Positions 7,350-15,249 of a DNA stretch of 21,843 bases are shown piece by piece (the first letter of the stretch is position 1; each line of letters begins with the position of its first letter). The notes under the pieces were generated by a model. That model made no database searches, was not told where the DNA came from, and saw only the letters and a program-made list of their open reading frames with translations. A program made the position numbers and the translations under genes. The DNA comes from Bacillota bacterium (GTDB lineage: Bacteria; Bacillota; Clostridia; Christensenellales; CAG-138): assembly GCA_023455425.1 (NCBI GenBank), contig JAEYCM010000044.1, positions 1 through 21,843 on the forward strand, read 5' to 3'.

Positions 7350-8225
7350 ATGTTGGATATGGGCAAATGGGAACAACTCGCCGCTGAACACGCCAAGAAT
7401 CGCCTGAGCGTGCCCGGCAGGCTGGGCGGAAAAATTGCCATCGTCACGGGCAGCGCGCAGGGCTTTGGCCGCGGCATTGCGGAAGAGTTATACCGTGAGG
7501 GCGCATGCGTCGTGGTAGCGGATTTGAATGAAACACTGGCAGACGAGGTCGCAAAGGAACTTGGCGAGCGCGCGTTTGCCGTAAAAGTGGACGTCTCCAA
7601 TGAGGAAAGCGTCGCCGCTATGATAGGCGCAACCATGGAACGTTTTCATGGGCTGGATCTGTTTGTCAGCAATGCCGGAGTACTGAAGGCGGGAAGCTTG
7701 GATGAGCTGGAAAAGAAGGATTTCGAATTCGTCACGTCCATTAACTATACGGCGTTCTTCCTTTGCGCCAAGTACGCTTCCCGCGTGATGAAGGCGCAGT
7801 TTGCCGCAAACCCGGACTGGAGCGGCGATATCATACAGATCAACTCCAAAAGCGGTTTGACCGGCTCCAATAAGAACTTTGCCTACGCGGGCAGCAAGTT
7901 TGGCGGCATCGGCCTGGTGGAAAGTTTTGCGCTGGAGCTTTGCCCCTACCGCATCAAGGTCAATGCCATCTGCCCGGGCAACTTCCTGGACGGCCCCTTG
8001 TGGATGGACCCGGAGCGCGGCCTGTTTGTGCAGTATTTGAACGCGGGCAAGGTGCCGGGCGCAAAGACCACCGCGGACGTCAAGCGGCATTATGAGAACC
8101 TTGTCCCCATGCGCCGCGGCTGCTTCCCCAGGGATGTGGCGCGCGCCATATTCTACGCCGTGGAGCAGGACTATGAGACCGGCCAGGCCATCCCCGTCAC
8201 CGGCGGGCAGAACATGCTGCACTGA
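7350..8225 (+). CDS. SDR oxidoreductase, sorbitol-6-phosphate 2-dehydrogenase-like (SorD/SrlD-like)
   Basis: A 291-residue short-chain dehydrogenase with about 27 extra residues at the N-terminus. The nucleotide-binding motif TGSAQGFG is at 33-40 and Asp58 (VVADLN) predicts NAD preference. NAG is at 108-110, the catalytic Ser lies in INSKSG (166 or 168), and Tyr179/Lys183 form YxxxK. From memory, the C-terminal half shares a chain of landmarks with enteric SrlD: IIQINSKSG, KFGG.GL, VP..RGC and TGQ..VTGGQ. These support oxidation of a hexitol 6-phosphate to fructose 6-phosphate, reinforced by the SorE-like reductase two genes on. ATG 7350 is chosen because GGAGG lies 9 bases upstream; the TTG at 7344 would be too close. 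First gene of the operon. Confidence 0.78.
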   Translation: MLDMGKWEQLAAEHAKNRLSVPGRLGGKIAIVTGSAQGFGRGIAEELYREGACVVVADLNETLADEVAKELGERAFAVKVDVSNEESVAAMIGATMERFHGLDLFVSNAGVLKAGSLDELEKKDFEFVTSINYTAFFLCAKYASRVMKAQFAANPDWSGDIIQINSKSGLTGSNKNFAYAGSKFGGIGLVESFALELCPYRIKVNAICPGNFLDGPLWMDPERGLFVQYLNAGKVPGAKTTADVKRHYENLVPMRRGCFPRDVARAIFYAVEQDYETGQAIPVTGGQNMLH

Positions 8226-8266
8226 CGCTTTTGATTAATGAGGCACGGGAAGGGTAAAGAAAAGAT

Positions 8267-9439
8267 ATGGATCAGCAAATACTTCATGCGCTCAACCAGC
8301 CCGGAAAAGAAGCGCGCCTTGCCGCGTTAAAAGCCGTTGCGGCGTCGGCTCAATTGCCGCCGACCGATCCGCGCTATATCAACAACCACATTCACACCAC
8401 ATATTCCTTCTCCCCGTATTCGCCGACTGCCGCGGTGTATTTTGCGCGCGCGGCGGGATTGTGCACCGCGGGCATTATGGACCACGACAGCATCGGCGGC
8501 GCAAAAGAGTTTTTGGAGGCGGGCGATATCTTGGGCGTGCCCACCACCATCGGCATGGAATGCCGGGTGAGCATGGCGGGAACGCCGCTTGAACACCGCA
8601 CCACCAACAACCCGGACCAGTCCGGCGTAAGCTATATGACGATGCATGCCGTGCCGCATGAAAACATCGACACGCTGCAGGCGGCCTTTATTCCGCTGCG
8701 GGAAAAACGCAACGCAAGAAACCGGGCGATGACACAGAAGATAGACGCCATGCTTTCCCCCCACGGCATCCGGCTGGATTTTGACGCGGACGTGCTGCCG
8801 CTTTCCCAGTATGCTTTAGGCGGCAGCGTCACAGAGCGGCACCTGATGTACGCGCTGGCACACAAAATCGTATCCGGCGCGGGCCGCGGCGAAGGCACTA
8901 TCGCCCTTTTAGAAAAACTAGACATGACGCTTTCCGAAAAACAGAAAAAGTTGCTGCTGGATACCGGTTACCTCTTTTATGAGTATGATTTGTTAGGTAT
9001 ACTAAAAAGTGCCTTTGTGCCTTTGGTCTTTATCCCGGCGACAGACGAATGCCTGAAGCTTCAGGAAGCCGTCAAGCTTGCCTCCGATATTGGCGCGGTC
9101 TTCTGCTATGCGTACCTTGGCGACGTGGTGGACAGCGTAACAGGCGACAAAAAGGCGCAGAAGTTCGAGGACGATTACCTCGACGAACTGTTCGGCGTAT
9201 TGAAGGATTATAACGTCCGCGCGGTCACCTATATGCCGCCGCGCAACACAAGGGCCCAGCTCGACCGGCTGCGCGCGCTGTGCAAAACCTACGGCATGTT
9301 TGAAATCAGCGGCGAGGATATCAACTCCCCCCGGCAGGATTTCGTATGCAAGGCCATGGAGGACCCGCAGTTTTCCAATCTAATCGACGCGACATGGGCG
9401 CTGATCGCACATGAACGCGGGGAAAAGAAAATATTCTAA
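8267..9439 (+). CDS. PHP-domain protein, probable metal-dependent phosphoesterase
   Basis: A 390-residue protein with the PHP (polymerase and histidinol phosphatase) fold signatures: NHIHTTYS (His41, His43), MDHDSIGG (Asp72, His73, Asp74) and GMEC (Glu98), all metal-ligand motifs in the family. The usual C-terminal GSDxH motif appears instead as GEDIN, so the last histidine is replaced by Asn. Known PHP enzymes hydrolyse phosphate esters (histidinol phosphate, nucleotides, cyclic phosphates), but I do not recognise the substrate of this one. It starts 41 bases after the dehydrogenase and ends 38 bases before the SorE-like reductase, so it belongs to the sugar operon. A sugar-phosphate phosphatase role is a guess from context. 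The ribosome site is weak (GGGAAGGG). Confidence 0.82.
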   Translation: MDQQILHALNQPGKEARLAALKAVAASAQLPPTDPRYINNHIHTTYSFSPYSPTAAVYFARAAGLCTAGIMDHDSIGGAKEFLEAGDILGVPTTIGMECRVSMAGTPLEHRTTNNPDQSGVSYMTMHAVPHENIDTLQAAFIPLREKRNARNRAMTQKIDAMLSPHGIRLDFDADVLPLSQYALGGSVTERHLMYALAHKIVSGAGRGEGTIALLEKLDMTLSEKQKKLLLDTGYLFYEYDLLGILKSAFVPLVFIPATDECLKLQEAVKLASDIGAVFCYAYLGDVVDSVTGDKKAQKFEDDYLDELFGVLKDYNVRAVTYMPPRNTRAQLDRLRALCKTYGMFEISGEDINSPRQDFVCKAMEDPQFSNLIDATWALIAHERGEKKIF

Positions 9440-9477
9440 ATCTGACGCTAGGGCATTGGCCCGGAAAGGAAACGATT

Positions 9478-10743
9478 ATGAAAACAAAGGCAGTACGGCT
9501 TTACGGAGCAAATGACCTCAGGCTGGAAGAATTTGAACTCGACGCACTCAAACCCGACGAGGTCCGCGCAAAAGTTATTTCGGACAGTATCTGCATGAGT
9601 TCCTATAAGGCAGCCATCCAGGGCGCCGCCCACAAGCGCGTTCCCAACGACGTCGCCACCAACCCCACCATTATCGGCCACGAATTCTGCGGCGAAATCC
9701 TGGAAGTGGGCGAAAAGTGGAAAAACAAGTTTAAGCCCGGCGATCACTTCGCCATCCAGCCCGCGCACTTCTACAAGGGCGCATTGGAAGCCCCCGGTTA
9801 TTCCTACCGCAACTGCGGCGGCGACGCCACGGTAGTCAACATCCCCATGGAAATCATGGAGATGGATTGCCTCTTCCACTATGATTCGGACGTATACTTC
9901 TACGGCTCCCTGGCCGAGCCCGTAAGCTGCATCATCGGCACCTACCACGCCATGTACCACACCAAGCCCGGCAGCTATATCCACCAGATGGGCATTGTGG
10001 AAGGCGGCAAGCTGGCGCTGCTCGCTTCCGTAGGCCCCATGGGCTTGGGCGCGATCGATTATGCGCTGCATTGCGACCGCAGGCCCGGCCTCATCGTGGT
10101 GACGGATATCGACGACGCGCGCTTGGAACGCGCGCAGAGCATCTATACCGTAGAGCATGCAAAGGAACTGGGCATTACCCTCATTTACCTCAACACCGCA
10201 AAAGAAAGCGACCCCGTCGCGAAGCTGATGGAGCTTTCCGGCGGCACGGGCTATGACGACGTCATGGTATTCGCCCCCGTAAAGCCTGTTGTGGAGCAGG
10301 GCAACGCTATCCTCGGCTTTGACGGCTGCCTGAACTTCTTTGCCGGCCCCTCCAACACGGAGTTTAAGGCGGAGCTGAACTTCTACAACGTCCATTATGC
10401 CGCGCACCACATCGTGGGCACTTCCGGCGGCAACACGGACGATATGCGCGAAGCCATTGAAATGATGGCGGCGGGCAAATTAAATCCCGCCTCCATGATC
10501 ACGCATGTCGGCGGCTTGGACAGCGTTGTGGAAACCACGCTCAACCTCCCGAAAATCCCCGGCGGCAAGAAGCTTATCTACACCCAGATCAGCATGCCGC
10601 TGACCGCCATTACGGACTTTGAAGAAAAGGGCAAGGACAATCCCATCTTCAAGACTCTGCATGAGCTGGTTGTCAAGCACAATAACCTGTGGAACCCCGA
10701 GGCGGAAAAATACCTGCTTGCAAACGCAACGCCCATCGCGTAA
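9478..10743 (+). CDS. L-sorbose-1-phosphate reductase-like zinc-dependent dehydrogenase (SorE-like)
   Basis: A 421-residue medium-chain dehydrogenase. Catalytic zinc ligands are visible as Cys39 (DSICMSS), His68-Glu69 (GHEFCG) and Glu147 (LAEPVSC). The Rossmann motif is GPMGLG (186-191). The structural-zinc four-cysteine loop is absent. Several blocks match what I recall of Klebsiella SorE: CMSSYKAAIQGA.HK, IIGHEFCGEIL, DGCLNFFAGP and VGTSGGNTDDMR. SorE reduces L-sorbose 1-phosphate to D-sorbitol 6-phosphate with NAD(P)H in the cytoplasm. The substrate of the adjacent SorD-like dehydrogenase would be that product, so the pair forms a two-step epimerisation by reduction and oxidation. Ribosome site GGAAAGGA. 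A strong terminator follows directly. Confidence 0.85.
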   Translation: MKTKAVRLYGANDLRLEEFELDALKPDEVRAKVISDSICMSSYKAAIQGAAHKRVPNDVATNPTIIGHEFCGEILEVGEKWKNKFKPGDHFAIQPAHFYKGALEAPGYSYRNCGGDATVVNIPMEIMEMDCLFHYDSDVYFYGSLAEPVSCIIGTYHAMYHTKPGSYIHQMGIVEGGKLALLASVGPMGLGAIDYALHCDRRPGLIVVTDIDDARLERAQSIYTVEHAKELGITLIYLNTAKESDPVAKLMELSGGTGYDDVMVFAPVKPVVEQGNAILGFDGCLNFFAGPSNTEFKAELNFYNVHYAAHHIVGTSGGNTDDMREAIEMMAAGKLNPASMITHVGGLDSVVETTLNLPKIPGGKKLIYTQISMPLTAITDFEEKGKDNPIFKTLHELVVKHNNLWNPEAEKYLLANATPIA

Positions 10744-10756
10744 CGAATAGTTTAGC

Positions 10757-10796
10757 GGGAACGCGGACTCGGGTTCCGCGTTCCCTCCCTTTTTTA
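10757..10796 (+). terminator. Strong intrinsic terminator after the SorE-like gene
   Basis: GGGAACGCGG (10757-10766) pairs perfectly with CCGCGTTCCC (10776-10785) over a 9-base loop, followed by TCCCTTTTTT. It separates the reductase operon from the kinase gene, which starts about 100 bases later and so needs its own promoter or read-through. Confidence 0.92.
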
Positions 10797-10898
10797 TATT
10801 GGCTGTTCCTTTCTTGACCCTTTCCGCATGTATGACCCACAACATACTCATTCTATTTTTATTACAACTGACGTAACGCATTCGAGCAGGAGGACGCT

Positions 10899-12383
10899 AT
10901 GCCAAATCGAAACCTACTTGCCTTTGACCTTGGCGCGAGCAACGGACGGGCCATATTGGGCCGCTTTGACGGAAAGCGCATTACGCTTACCGAACTCCAC
11001 CGATTTGAAAACAACTTCATCCATCTCAACGGCGTGCTGTACTGGAATGTGCTGGACTTTTACCAGCAGATGAAAGCAGGCTTTTCCGCATTTGCTCAGC
11101 TGAATGAGGGCGACCTCCATGCGTTCGGCGTGGATACCTGGGGTGTGGATTACGGCCTGCTGGACAAAAACGGCGCGCTGTTGGGGAACCCCCGCTGCTA
11201 CCGGCAGGCGCTTGACGCCGATATGGAAGCGGCATGGCAGGTTGTTCCCAAGGAAACGCTGTTTGCCCGCACGGGCCTTGCAAGCCTGAATTTCAATACG
11301 GTCTACCAGCTTTACCGCCGCAAGCGCGAAGGGGACGCGGCGCTTGACGCTGCCTCCTGCATGTTGCTGATGCCGGACCTTTTAGGCTATTTCTTCACCG
11401 GCGAGCGCGGTAGCGAGTATACCAACGTCACCACCTCCATGCTCTACAATCCCGCCAAAAAGGATTGGGATTATGAAACCATCCGCGCTTTGGGCTTGCC
11501 CGAGCGTATCTTCACACACATCGACCGCGCGGGTACTTTGCGCGGCAGCCTGCTGCCCGAGATCGCTTCCGAACTCTCCCTCAACCGGGCCGCGTTTGCG
11601 GCGGTCGGCACGCACGATACGGCGTCTGCGGTAGCCGCCATTCCCGGCGAGGGCGATTTCGCGTTCTGCTCCTCCGGCACATGGTCCCTCTTTGGCGTGG
11701 AAACGGATGCGCCCATCCTGACGGACGAGGTCTACCGCTCCAAATTCTCCAACGAAGGCACCGTACAGGGCGGCTTCCGTCCGTTAAAGAACATCATGGG
11801 CTTGTGGATCATTCAGGAGTGCAGGCGGGACTGGATCAAGGAAGGCAAGAAGCTCAGCTGGGACGATATTGTGGACGCAGCGCGCAAGGCTGCACCCTTC
11901 CGCTCCATCATCGACCCGGATTACCAGGAATTTTTCGGCTCCGGCTCCATGGTCAAGCGCATCCAGTCGTATTGTAAAAAGACTGGCCAACCCGTCCCCG
12001 AGACCATCGGCGAAATCGCCCGCTGCGTGTATGAGAGCCTCGCGCTCAAATACCGCTGGGCATTGGGCGTGCTGGAGACGCTCAAGGGACGCAGGCTAAA
12101 TGCCCTCAACCTGGTCGGCGGCGGCATCCAGAATAAGCTACTCAACCAGATGACGGCGGATTCCATCGACCGCCCGGTATTTACCGGCCCCACCGAGGGC
12201 GCGTGCATCGGCAATTTGTTAATGCAGGCGGTCGCCCTGGGCGAGCTGAATGGCGTCGAGGACGTGCGCGCCGTTGTACGGGATTCGGTTGAGGTGGAAG
12301 ACTATACCCCCCACCACAGCGACGCATGGGAGGAAGCCTATGCGCGGCTGATGAAGCTGATGGAAGCAGGCGCAACCGCGTGA
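10899..12383 (+). CDS. FGGY-family carbohydrate kinase, rhamnulokinase type
   Basis: A 494-residue FGGY kinase. The N-terminal ATPase motif is FDLGASNGRAILG (residues 9-21), followed by FENNFIHLNGVLYWNVL and the FGVDTWGVDYGLLD region. The second domain carries GTHDTASAV, CSSGTWSLFG, and the nucleotide-binding NLVGGGIQNKLLNQ stretch. These are the hallmarks of the RhaB (rhamnulokinase) subfamily, which phosphorylates L-ketoses at O-1. No rhamnose isomerase or rhamnulose-phosphate aldolase gene is in the window. The upstream genes instead encode a SorE/SorD-like pair, so L-sorbose or a similar ketose is a plausible substrate (inference). ATG 10899 has AGGAGG 6 bases upstream. The stop overlaps the start of the acetyltransferase gene. 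Confidence 0.88.
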   Translation: MPNRNLLAFDLGASNGRAILGRFDGKRITLTELHRFENNFIHLNGVLYWNVLDFYQQMKAGFSAFAQLNEGDLHAFGVDTWGVDYGLLDKNGALLGNPRCYRQALDADMEAAWQVVPKETLFARTGLASLNFNTVYQLYRRKREGDAALDAASCMLLMPDLLGYFFTGERGSEYTNVTTSMLYNPAKKDWDYETIRALGLPERIFTHIDRAGTLRGSLLPEIASELSLNRAAFAAVGTHDTASAVAAIPGEGDFAFCSSGTWSLFGVETDAPILTDEVYRSKFSNEGTVQGGFRPLKNIMGLWIIQECRRDWIKEGKKLSWDDIVDAARKAAPFRSIIDPDYQEFFGSGSMVKRIQSYCKKTGQPVPETIGEIARCVYESLALKYRWALGVLETLKGRRLNALNLVGGGIQNKLLNQMTADSIDRPVFTGPTEGACIGNLLMQAVALGELNGVEDVRAVVRDSVEVEDYTPHHSDAWEEAYARLMKLMEAGATA

Positions 12384-12919
12384 ATACCATCCCGCTGCCG
12401 CAGCGGCTTGCAATTACGACAGGGCGGCTTTTCATCCGTCCCCTTTGCGCAGATGATGCGCAGGGGTTCTTTCAACTGCGTCAGGACGCCGCGGTCACAG
12501 CCATGATGGGATTTTCCCCTTATGTGCGGATGGAAGAGGCGGAACGCTATGTTACAACCCGTATGCAGATGATGAAAGACGGCGACTGCCTGTTTTGGGC
12601 AATTACCGCAAAGGAGAGCGGCGCTTTTATCGGCAGCGTGTGCCTGTGGAACTTCCGGCTGGATGCGGGCCGCGCAGAAATCGGCTACGAGCTGCTGCCG
12701 GATTTTCAGAACAAGGGCTATGCAAGCGAGGCCATCCGCGCGGTCACAGCCTATGCGTTTTCCGAGCTTGGATTTACGTGCGTGGATGCGCTGGTGGACC
12801 CAGATAACGCGCCGTCGCTGCGGGTGTTGGAGCGCAACGGGTTCCTTTCCTTCGGCATTGTAAAGCGGTCGGAGGACGCGCCGGAGTTGATCGGTTACGC
12901 ACTTAAAGCAGGGAATTAG
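12380..12919 (+). CDS. GNAT N-acetyltransferase (RimJ/RimL type)
   Basis: A 179-residue GNAT protein. It opens with the RimJ-like pattern TGRLFIRPL.ADDA, and acetyl-CoA-binding motif A is present as ELLPDFQNKGYASEAIRAV. The C-terminal DPDNAPSLRVLERNGF segment is also typical. Family members acetylate the N-terminal amine of proteins or small amines such as antibiotics; the acceptor here is unknown. I chose GTG 12380, which shares the sequence GTGA with the kinase stop. Upstream in-frame codons would read into the kinase and do not look like GNAT sequence. The 4-base overlap predicts translational coupling with the kinase. No functional link between them is obvious. Confidence 0.85.
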   Translation: MNTIPLPQRLAITTGRLFIRPLCADDAQGFFQLRQDAAVTAMMGFSPYVRMEEAERYVTTRMQMMKDGDCLFWAITAKESGAFIGSVCLWNFRLDAGRAEIGYELLPDFQNKGYASEAIRAVTAYAFSELGFTCVDALVDPDNAPSLRVLERNGFLSFGIVKRSEDAPELIGYALKAGN

Positions 12920-12939
12920 TACGGATATTTCGATACCTA

Positions 12940-12972
12940 CGCCCGGGGCTAACTGGCTGCCGGGCGTTTTTC
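12940..12972 (+). terminator. Intrinsic terminator after the acetyltransferase gene
   Basis: CGCCCGG (12940-12946) pairs with CCGGGCG (12960-12966) over a 13-base loop, followed by TTTTTCTG. It ends the kinase/acetyltransferase transcript. Confidence 0.85.
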
Positions 12973-13016
12973 TGCCCTTTTGATGCAACAACAAAAAACA
13001 TTTCCAACATAATCCA

Positions 13017-13025
13017 TGTTATACT
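13017..13025 (+). promoter_or_regulatory. Extended -10 promoter for the alpha/beta hydrolase
   Basis: TGTTATACT is an extended -10 (TG at 13017-13018 and TATACT at 13020-13025). No convincing -35 is present. It lies 40 bases upstream of the hydrolase start. Confidence 0.45.
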
Positions 13026-13065
13026 GATACAATTACGAAAGGAGAGCGGCGCGACCGCAACGGAT

Positions 13066-13899
13066 ATGAAACAAATTGCGATACACAGGGCAATTGCACC
13101 TCTAAGCTCCCTAAAGCTCTTTTATTTGGATACCAGAACACCCGGGCCTGTTATCCTCTGCCTGCACGGAAGATGGGGCCGGGCGCAAACCTTTTTTGCG
13201 CTGATGCAGCAGTACGGGGACCGGTACCGCGTCATTGCGCCGGACCAGCGCGGACACGGCCTGAGCGACAAGCCCATCTCCCGCTATACGGCGGAAGAAA
13301 TGGCGCAGGATATCATGGAACTGCTTGAGCATTTGGAAATTGAGCGCGTGATACTCGTTGGTCATTCCATGGGAGGCCGGATCGCAGGATACTTTGCCGC
13401 CCTGCATCCGGAGTATGTTACCGCTTTGGCCTTACTCGACAAATCCGCAAATGGACCAGCGGCAAAGTCTATGGCGCCCCTTGCCGATATCCCGGCAATC
13501 GACCCGCAGACAAAGGACTGGCCCATGCCGTTTGCAACGCTGCAGCAGGCGCGGAGTTTTCTTAAGGGACATACGGAATCTGCGCTGGAATACGAGTATT
13601 TTATGGAAAGCCTGTGCGAGGGCGAAGCGGGATACCAAATGTTGTTCAGCAGCCAGGCGATTGCCGCCAACATCGCCCATGAAACAAGCTGGCACCATCT
13701 GCTTCCGCACATCCAATGCCCGGTTTTGCTCATTCGCTCCGCCAGCCATGAAGCGGTACCCGACGAGGATTATGCAAAGATGCAGGTTCTGCTTCAAAGC
13801 TGCACCGCGCAGGAGATTTCCCACCCCGACCACAACGTGCATTTAAGCAACCCGTCTGAATTCTATACATATTTTGATGCGTTCCTGGCGGCCCTTTGA
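13066..13899 (+). CDS. Alpha/beta hydrolase
   Basis: A 277-residue alpha/beta-hydrolase-fold protein. The oxyanion region is LCLHGRWG (31-38), the strand/turn DQRGHGLSDKP (60-70) is typical of the epoxide-hydrolase/esterase group, and the nucleophile elbow is GHSMGG with Ser101. A catalytic His lies in the HPDHNVHLSNP segment (probably His256). The acid is not certain, since the usual Asp region reads SASHEAVPDEDY. The substrate is unknown. It looks monocistronic, with a terminator before it and a separate promoter. GGAG at 13041-13044 is about 20 bases from ATG 13066, unusually far, and I see no better in-frame start. Confidence 0.88.
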   Translation: MKQIAIHRAIAPLSSLKLFYLDTRTPGPVILCLHGRWGRAQTFFALMQQYGDRYRVIAPDQRGHGLSDKPISRYTAEEMAQDIMELLEHLEIERVILVGHSMGGRIAGYFAALHPEYVTALALLDKSANGPAAKSMAPLADIPAIDPQTKDWPMPFATLQQARSFLKGHTESALEYEYFMESLCEGEAGYQMLFSSQAIAANIAHETSWHHLLPHIQCPVLLIRSASHEAVPDEDYAKMQVLLQSCTAQEISHPDHNVHLSNPSEFYTYFDAFLAAL

Positions 13900-13934
13900 C
13901 CTGCCGCTAGTTTTCGGACAACCTCCATTTCTAT

Positions 13935-13964
13935 TCATGTTCTTTCCGGCTGTTTCATAAGATA
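13935..13964 (+). promoter_or_regulatory. Sporulation-sigma-like promoter (SigE/SigK type) before the first LysM gene
   Basis: TCATGTT (13935-13941) matches 6 of 7 positions of the SigE -35 pattern KMATATT. After 14 bases comes CATAAGATA (13956-13964), which fits CATANNNTA (SigK) exactly and the SigE -10 pattern CATAYAMT at 6 of 8 positions. It lies about 40 bases before the TTG start. Consensus patterns are from Bacillus; the assignment is inference. Confidence 0.45.
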
Positions 13965-14006
13965 AACAATGGAAAGAACGCCTCAGGCAGAAATGGGTGA
14001 TCGCAT

Positions 14007-15140
14007 TTGTTTGAATATATCGTGCAGCCCGGGGATACAGCCTACTCCATTTCACGCCTGTTTGGCATTACAACCGCCGCCCTGCTCTCCGCCAACCCGG
14101 AAATCACCGATATTAACAGCATTTTTGTGGGACAGACGCTGCGCATTCCCGGCGTACGCACACTCCGGCGCATCATTGAAGTGAACGGTTACGCGTATCC
14201 GACGGTAGATGAACAGTCCTTAAAAGATGTGCTGCCCTACCTGACGTATCTGAGCATTATCGGCTTTGAAACAAATTCGGATGGCACCATCGCATATATC
14301 GATGACACGATGCTCCTCAACACCGCGCTTTTATATAATGTGGCCTCGCTGATGGTGGTTTCCAACCGGGATGAATTGGGCAACTATTTGGGCGGGCTCG
14401 CGCACACGCTTCTTTCCAGTGAAACGTTGCAGCAGACGTTGATCAACAACATACTCGCCCGCCTGCAGGATGGAAATTATTACGGGGTGAATGTCGATTT
14501 TTCGGAGCTTTACATTGAAGACTACAGCCTGTATGCATCCTTTTTACAAACACTCACCCAGCAGCTGCACCCGCTTGGCTATATCGTGGTCGTGGCCCCC
14601 AGAATCAATATCATGCTCGAGCAGCAGGAACTCCTGGAGCGCGTCAACCAGGCCTATTTTTTCAACGCTCTGATGGACCGCCTGATCATCCGCACTACTA
14701 TATGGACCTGCACCTACGACGAAAGCCGGACATTATCCCGCATTGACGAATTGCAGCAGGCTGTGGATTTTGCGTCGGATCTGATTTCCAGCAATAAAAT
14801 CTTATTGACGGTGCCCAACTGCTGTTACGATTGGCAGGTCAACGGAGGCGAACCCTCCCTTTACCGCTCGCTTTCTCCGGCGCAGGCGGATGAGCTGCTG
14901 ATGACGACCCGCGCAAAAGTGCGCATTGATCCCAAGACCCAGTCTTCTTATTTCTTCTACTACGCCCCGGACGGTGTACTGCACCAGGTTTGGTGCGAAA
15001 ACGAAACCAATCTCAGGGGGCCGTTGGCGCTGGTGGATACCTATAACCTTGGCGGCGTCAGTTTCCGCACGATCGACCGGTTTTCCATGGTAAGCTACCG
15101 GACATTGGGAAGCCTCTACGAAATCCGCAAGGTGATTTGA
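14007..15140 (+). CDS. LysM plus GH18-like protein (YaaH/SleL-related), catalytic Glu missing, copy 1
   Basis: A 377-residue protein. One LysM domain (about residues 2-47, beginning EYIVQPGDTAYSISRLFG) is followed by a GH18-like barrel (about 57-377) of the spore-enzyme YaaH/SleL type. Landmarks are LTYLSIIGF, LMVVSN, YYGVNVDFSELYIED and GGVSFR. In active relatives the barrel motif reads DFE with the catalytic Glu; here it is Asp164-Phe-Ser166, and the MTYD-type substrate motif is also not recognisable. It is therefore probably a non-catalytic peptidoglycan or cortex binder. No signal peptide is present, as in mother-cell spore proteins. The start is TTG 14007 with GGGTGATC upstream. A terminator and a paralog follow. 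Confidence 0.83.
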   Translation: MFEYIVQPGDTAYSISRLFGITTAALLSANPEITDINSIFVGQTLRIPGVRTLRRIIEVNGYAYPTVDEQSLKDVLPYLTYLSIIGFETNSDGTIAYIDDTMLLNTALLYNVASLMVVSNRDELGNYLGGLAHTLLSSETLQQTLINNILARLQDGNYYGVNVDFSELYIEDYSLYASFLQTLTQQLHPLGYIVVVAPRINIMLEQQELLERVNQAYFFNALMDRLIIRTTIWTCTYDESRTLSRIDELQQAVDFASDLISSNKILLTVPNCCYDWQVNGGEPSLYRSLSPAQADELLMTTRAKVRIDPKTQSSYFFYYAPDGVLHQVWCENETNLRGPLALVDTYNLGGVSFRTIDRFSMVSYRTLGSLYEIRKVI

Positions 15141-15162
15141 ACGCGGCCTGCCTTCCCTCTTT

Positions 15163-15192
15163 CCGCCGTCGATACGAACCGGCGGCTTTTTT
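15163..15192 (+). terminator. Intrinsic terminator between the two LysM genes
   Basis: CCGCCG (15163-15168) pairs with CGGCGG (15180-15185) over an 11-base loop and is followed by CTTTTTT. The second copy is thus likely transcribed separately. Confidence 0.75.
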
Positions 15193-15249
15193 CTGCCATC
15201 GGTTCATATATATGATTGTGAAAATCCTCGCTGAAAGAAGGGATCCGAT

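Noticed and set aside
7488..8222. Open frame of 244 codons on the minus strand
   Set aside because: It is antisense to the SDR gene and has no recognisable domain.
9451..9462. Small GGGC/GCCC hairpin before the SorE-like gene
   Set aside because: Only 4 bp with a 4-base loop; too weak to claim as a regulatory or termination element.
9448..10410. Open frame of 320 codons on the minus strand
   Set aside because: It is antisense to the SorE-like reductase, which has clear zinc and Rossmann motifs; the minus-strand product is a low-complexity Val/Ala/Gly-rich shadow.
10814..10848. TTGACC and CATACT as a promoter for the FGGY kinase
   Set aside because: The spacing is 23 bases, too long for sigma-A; other pairings are weak, so the kinase promoter stays unassigned.
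13358..13846. Open frame of 162 codons within the alpha/beta hydrolase
   Set aside because: It is an out-of-frame shadow; the hydrolase frame holds the GHSMGG motif.
15201..15216. CATATATATGA before the second LysM gene as a SigE/SigK or SigA promoter
   Set aside because: The -10 patterns fit only partly and no matching -35 lies at the right distance, so no promoter is claimed there.
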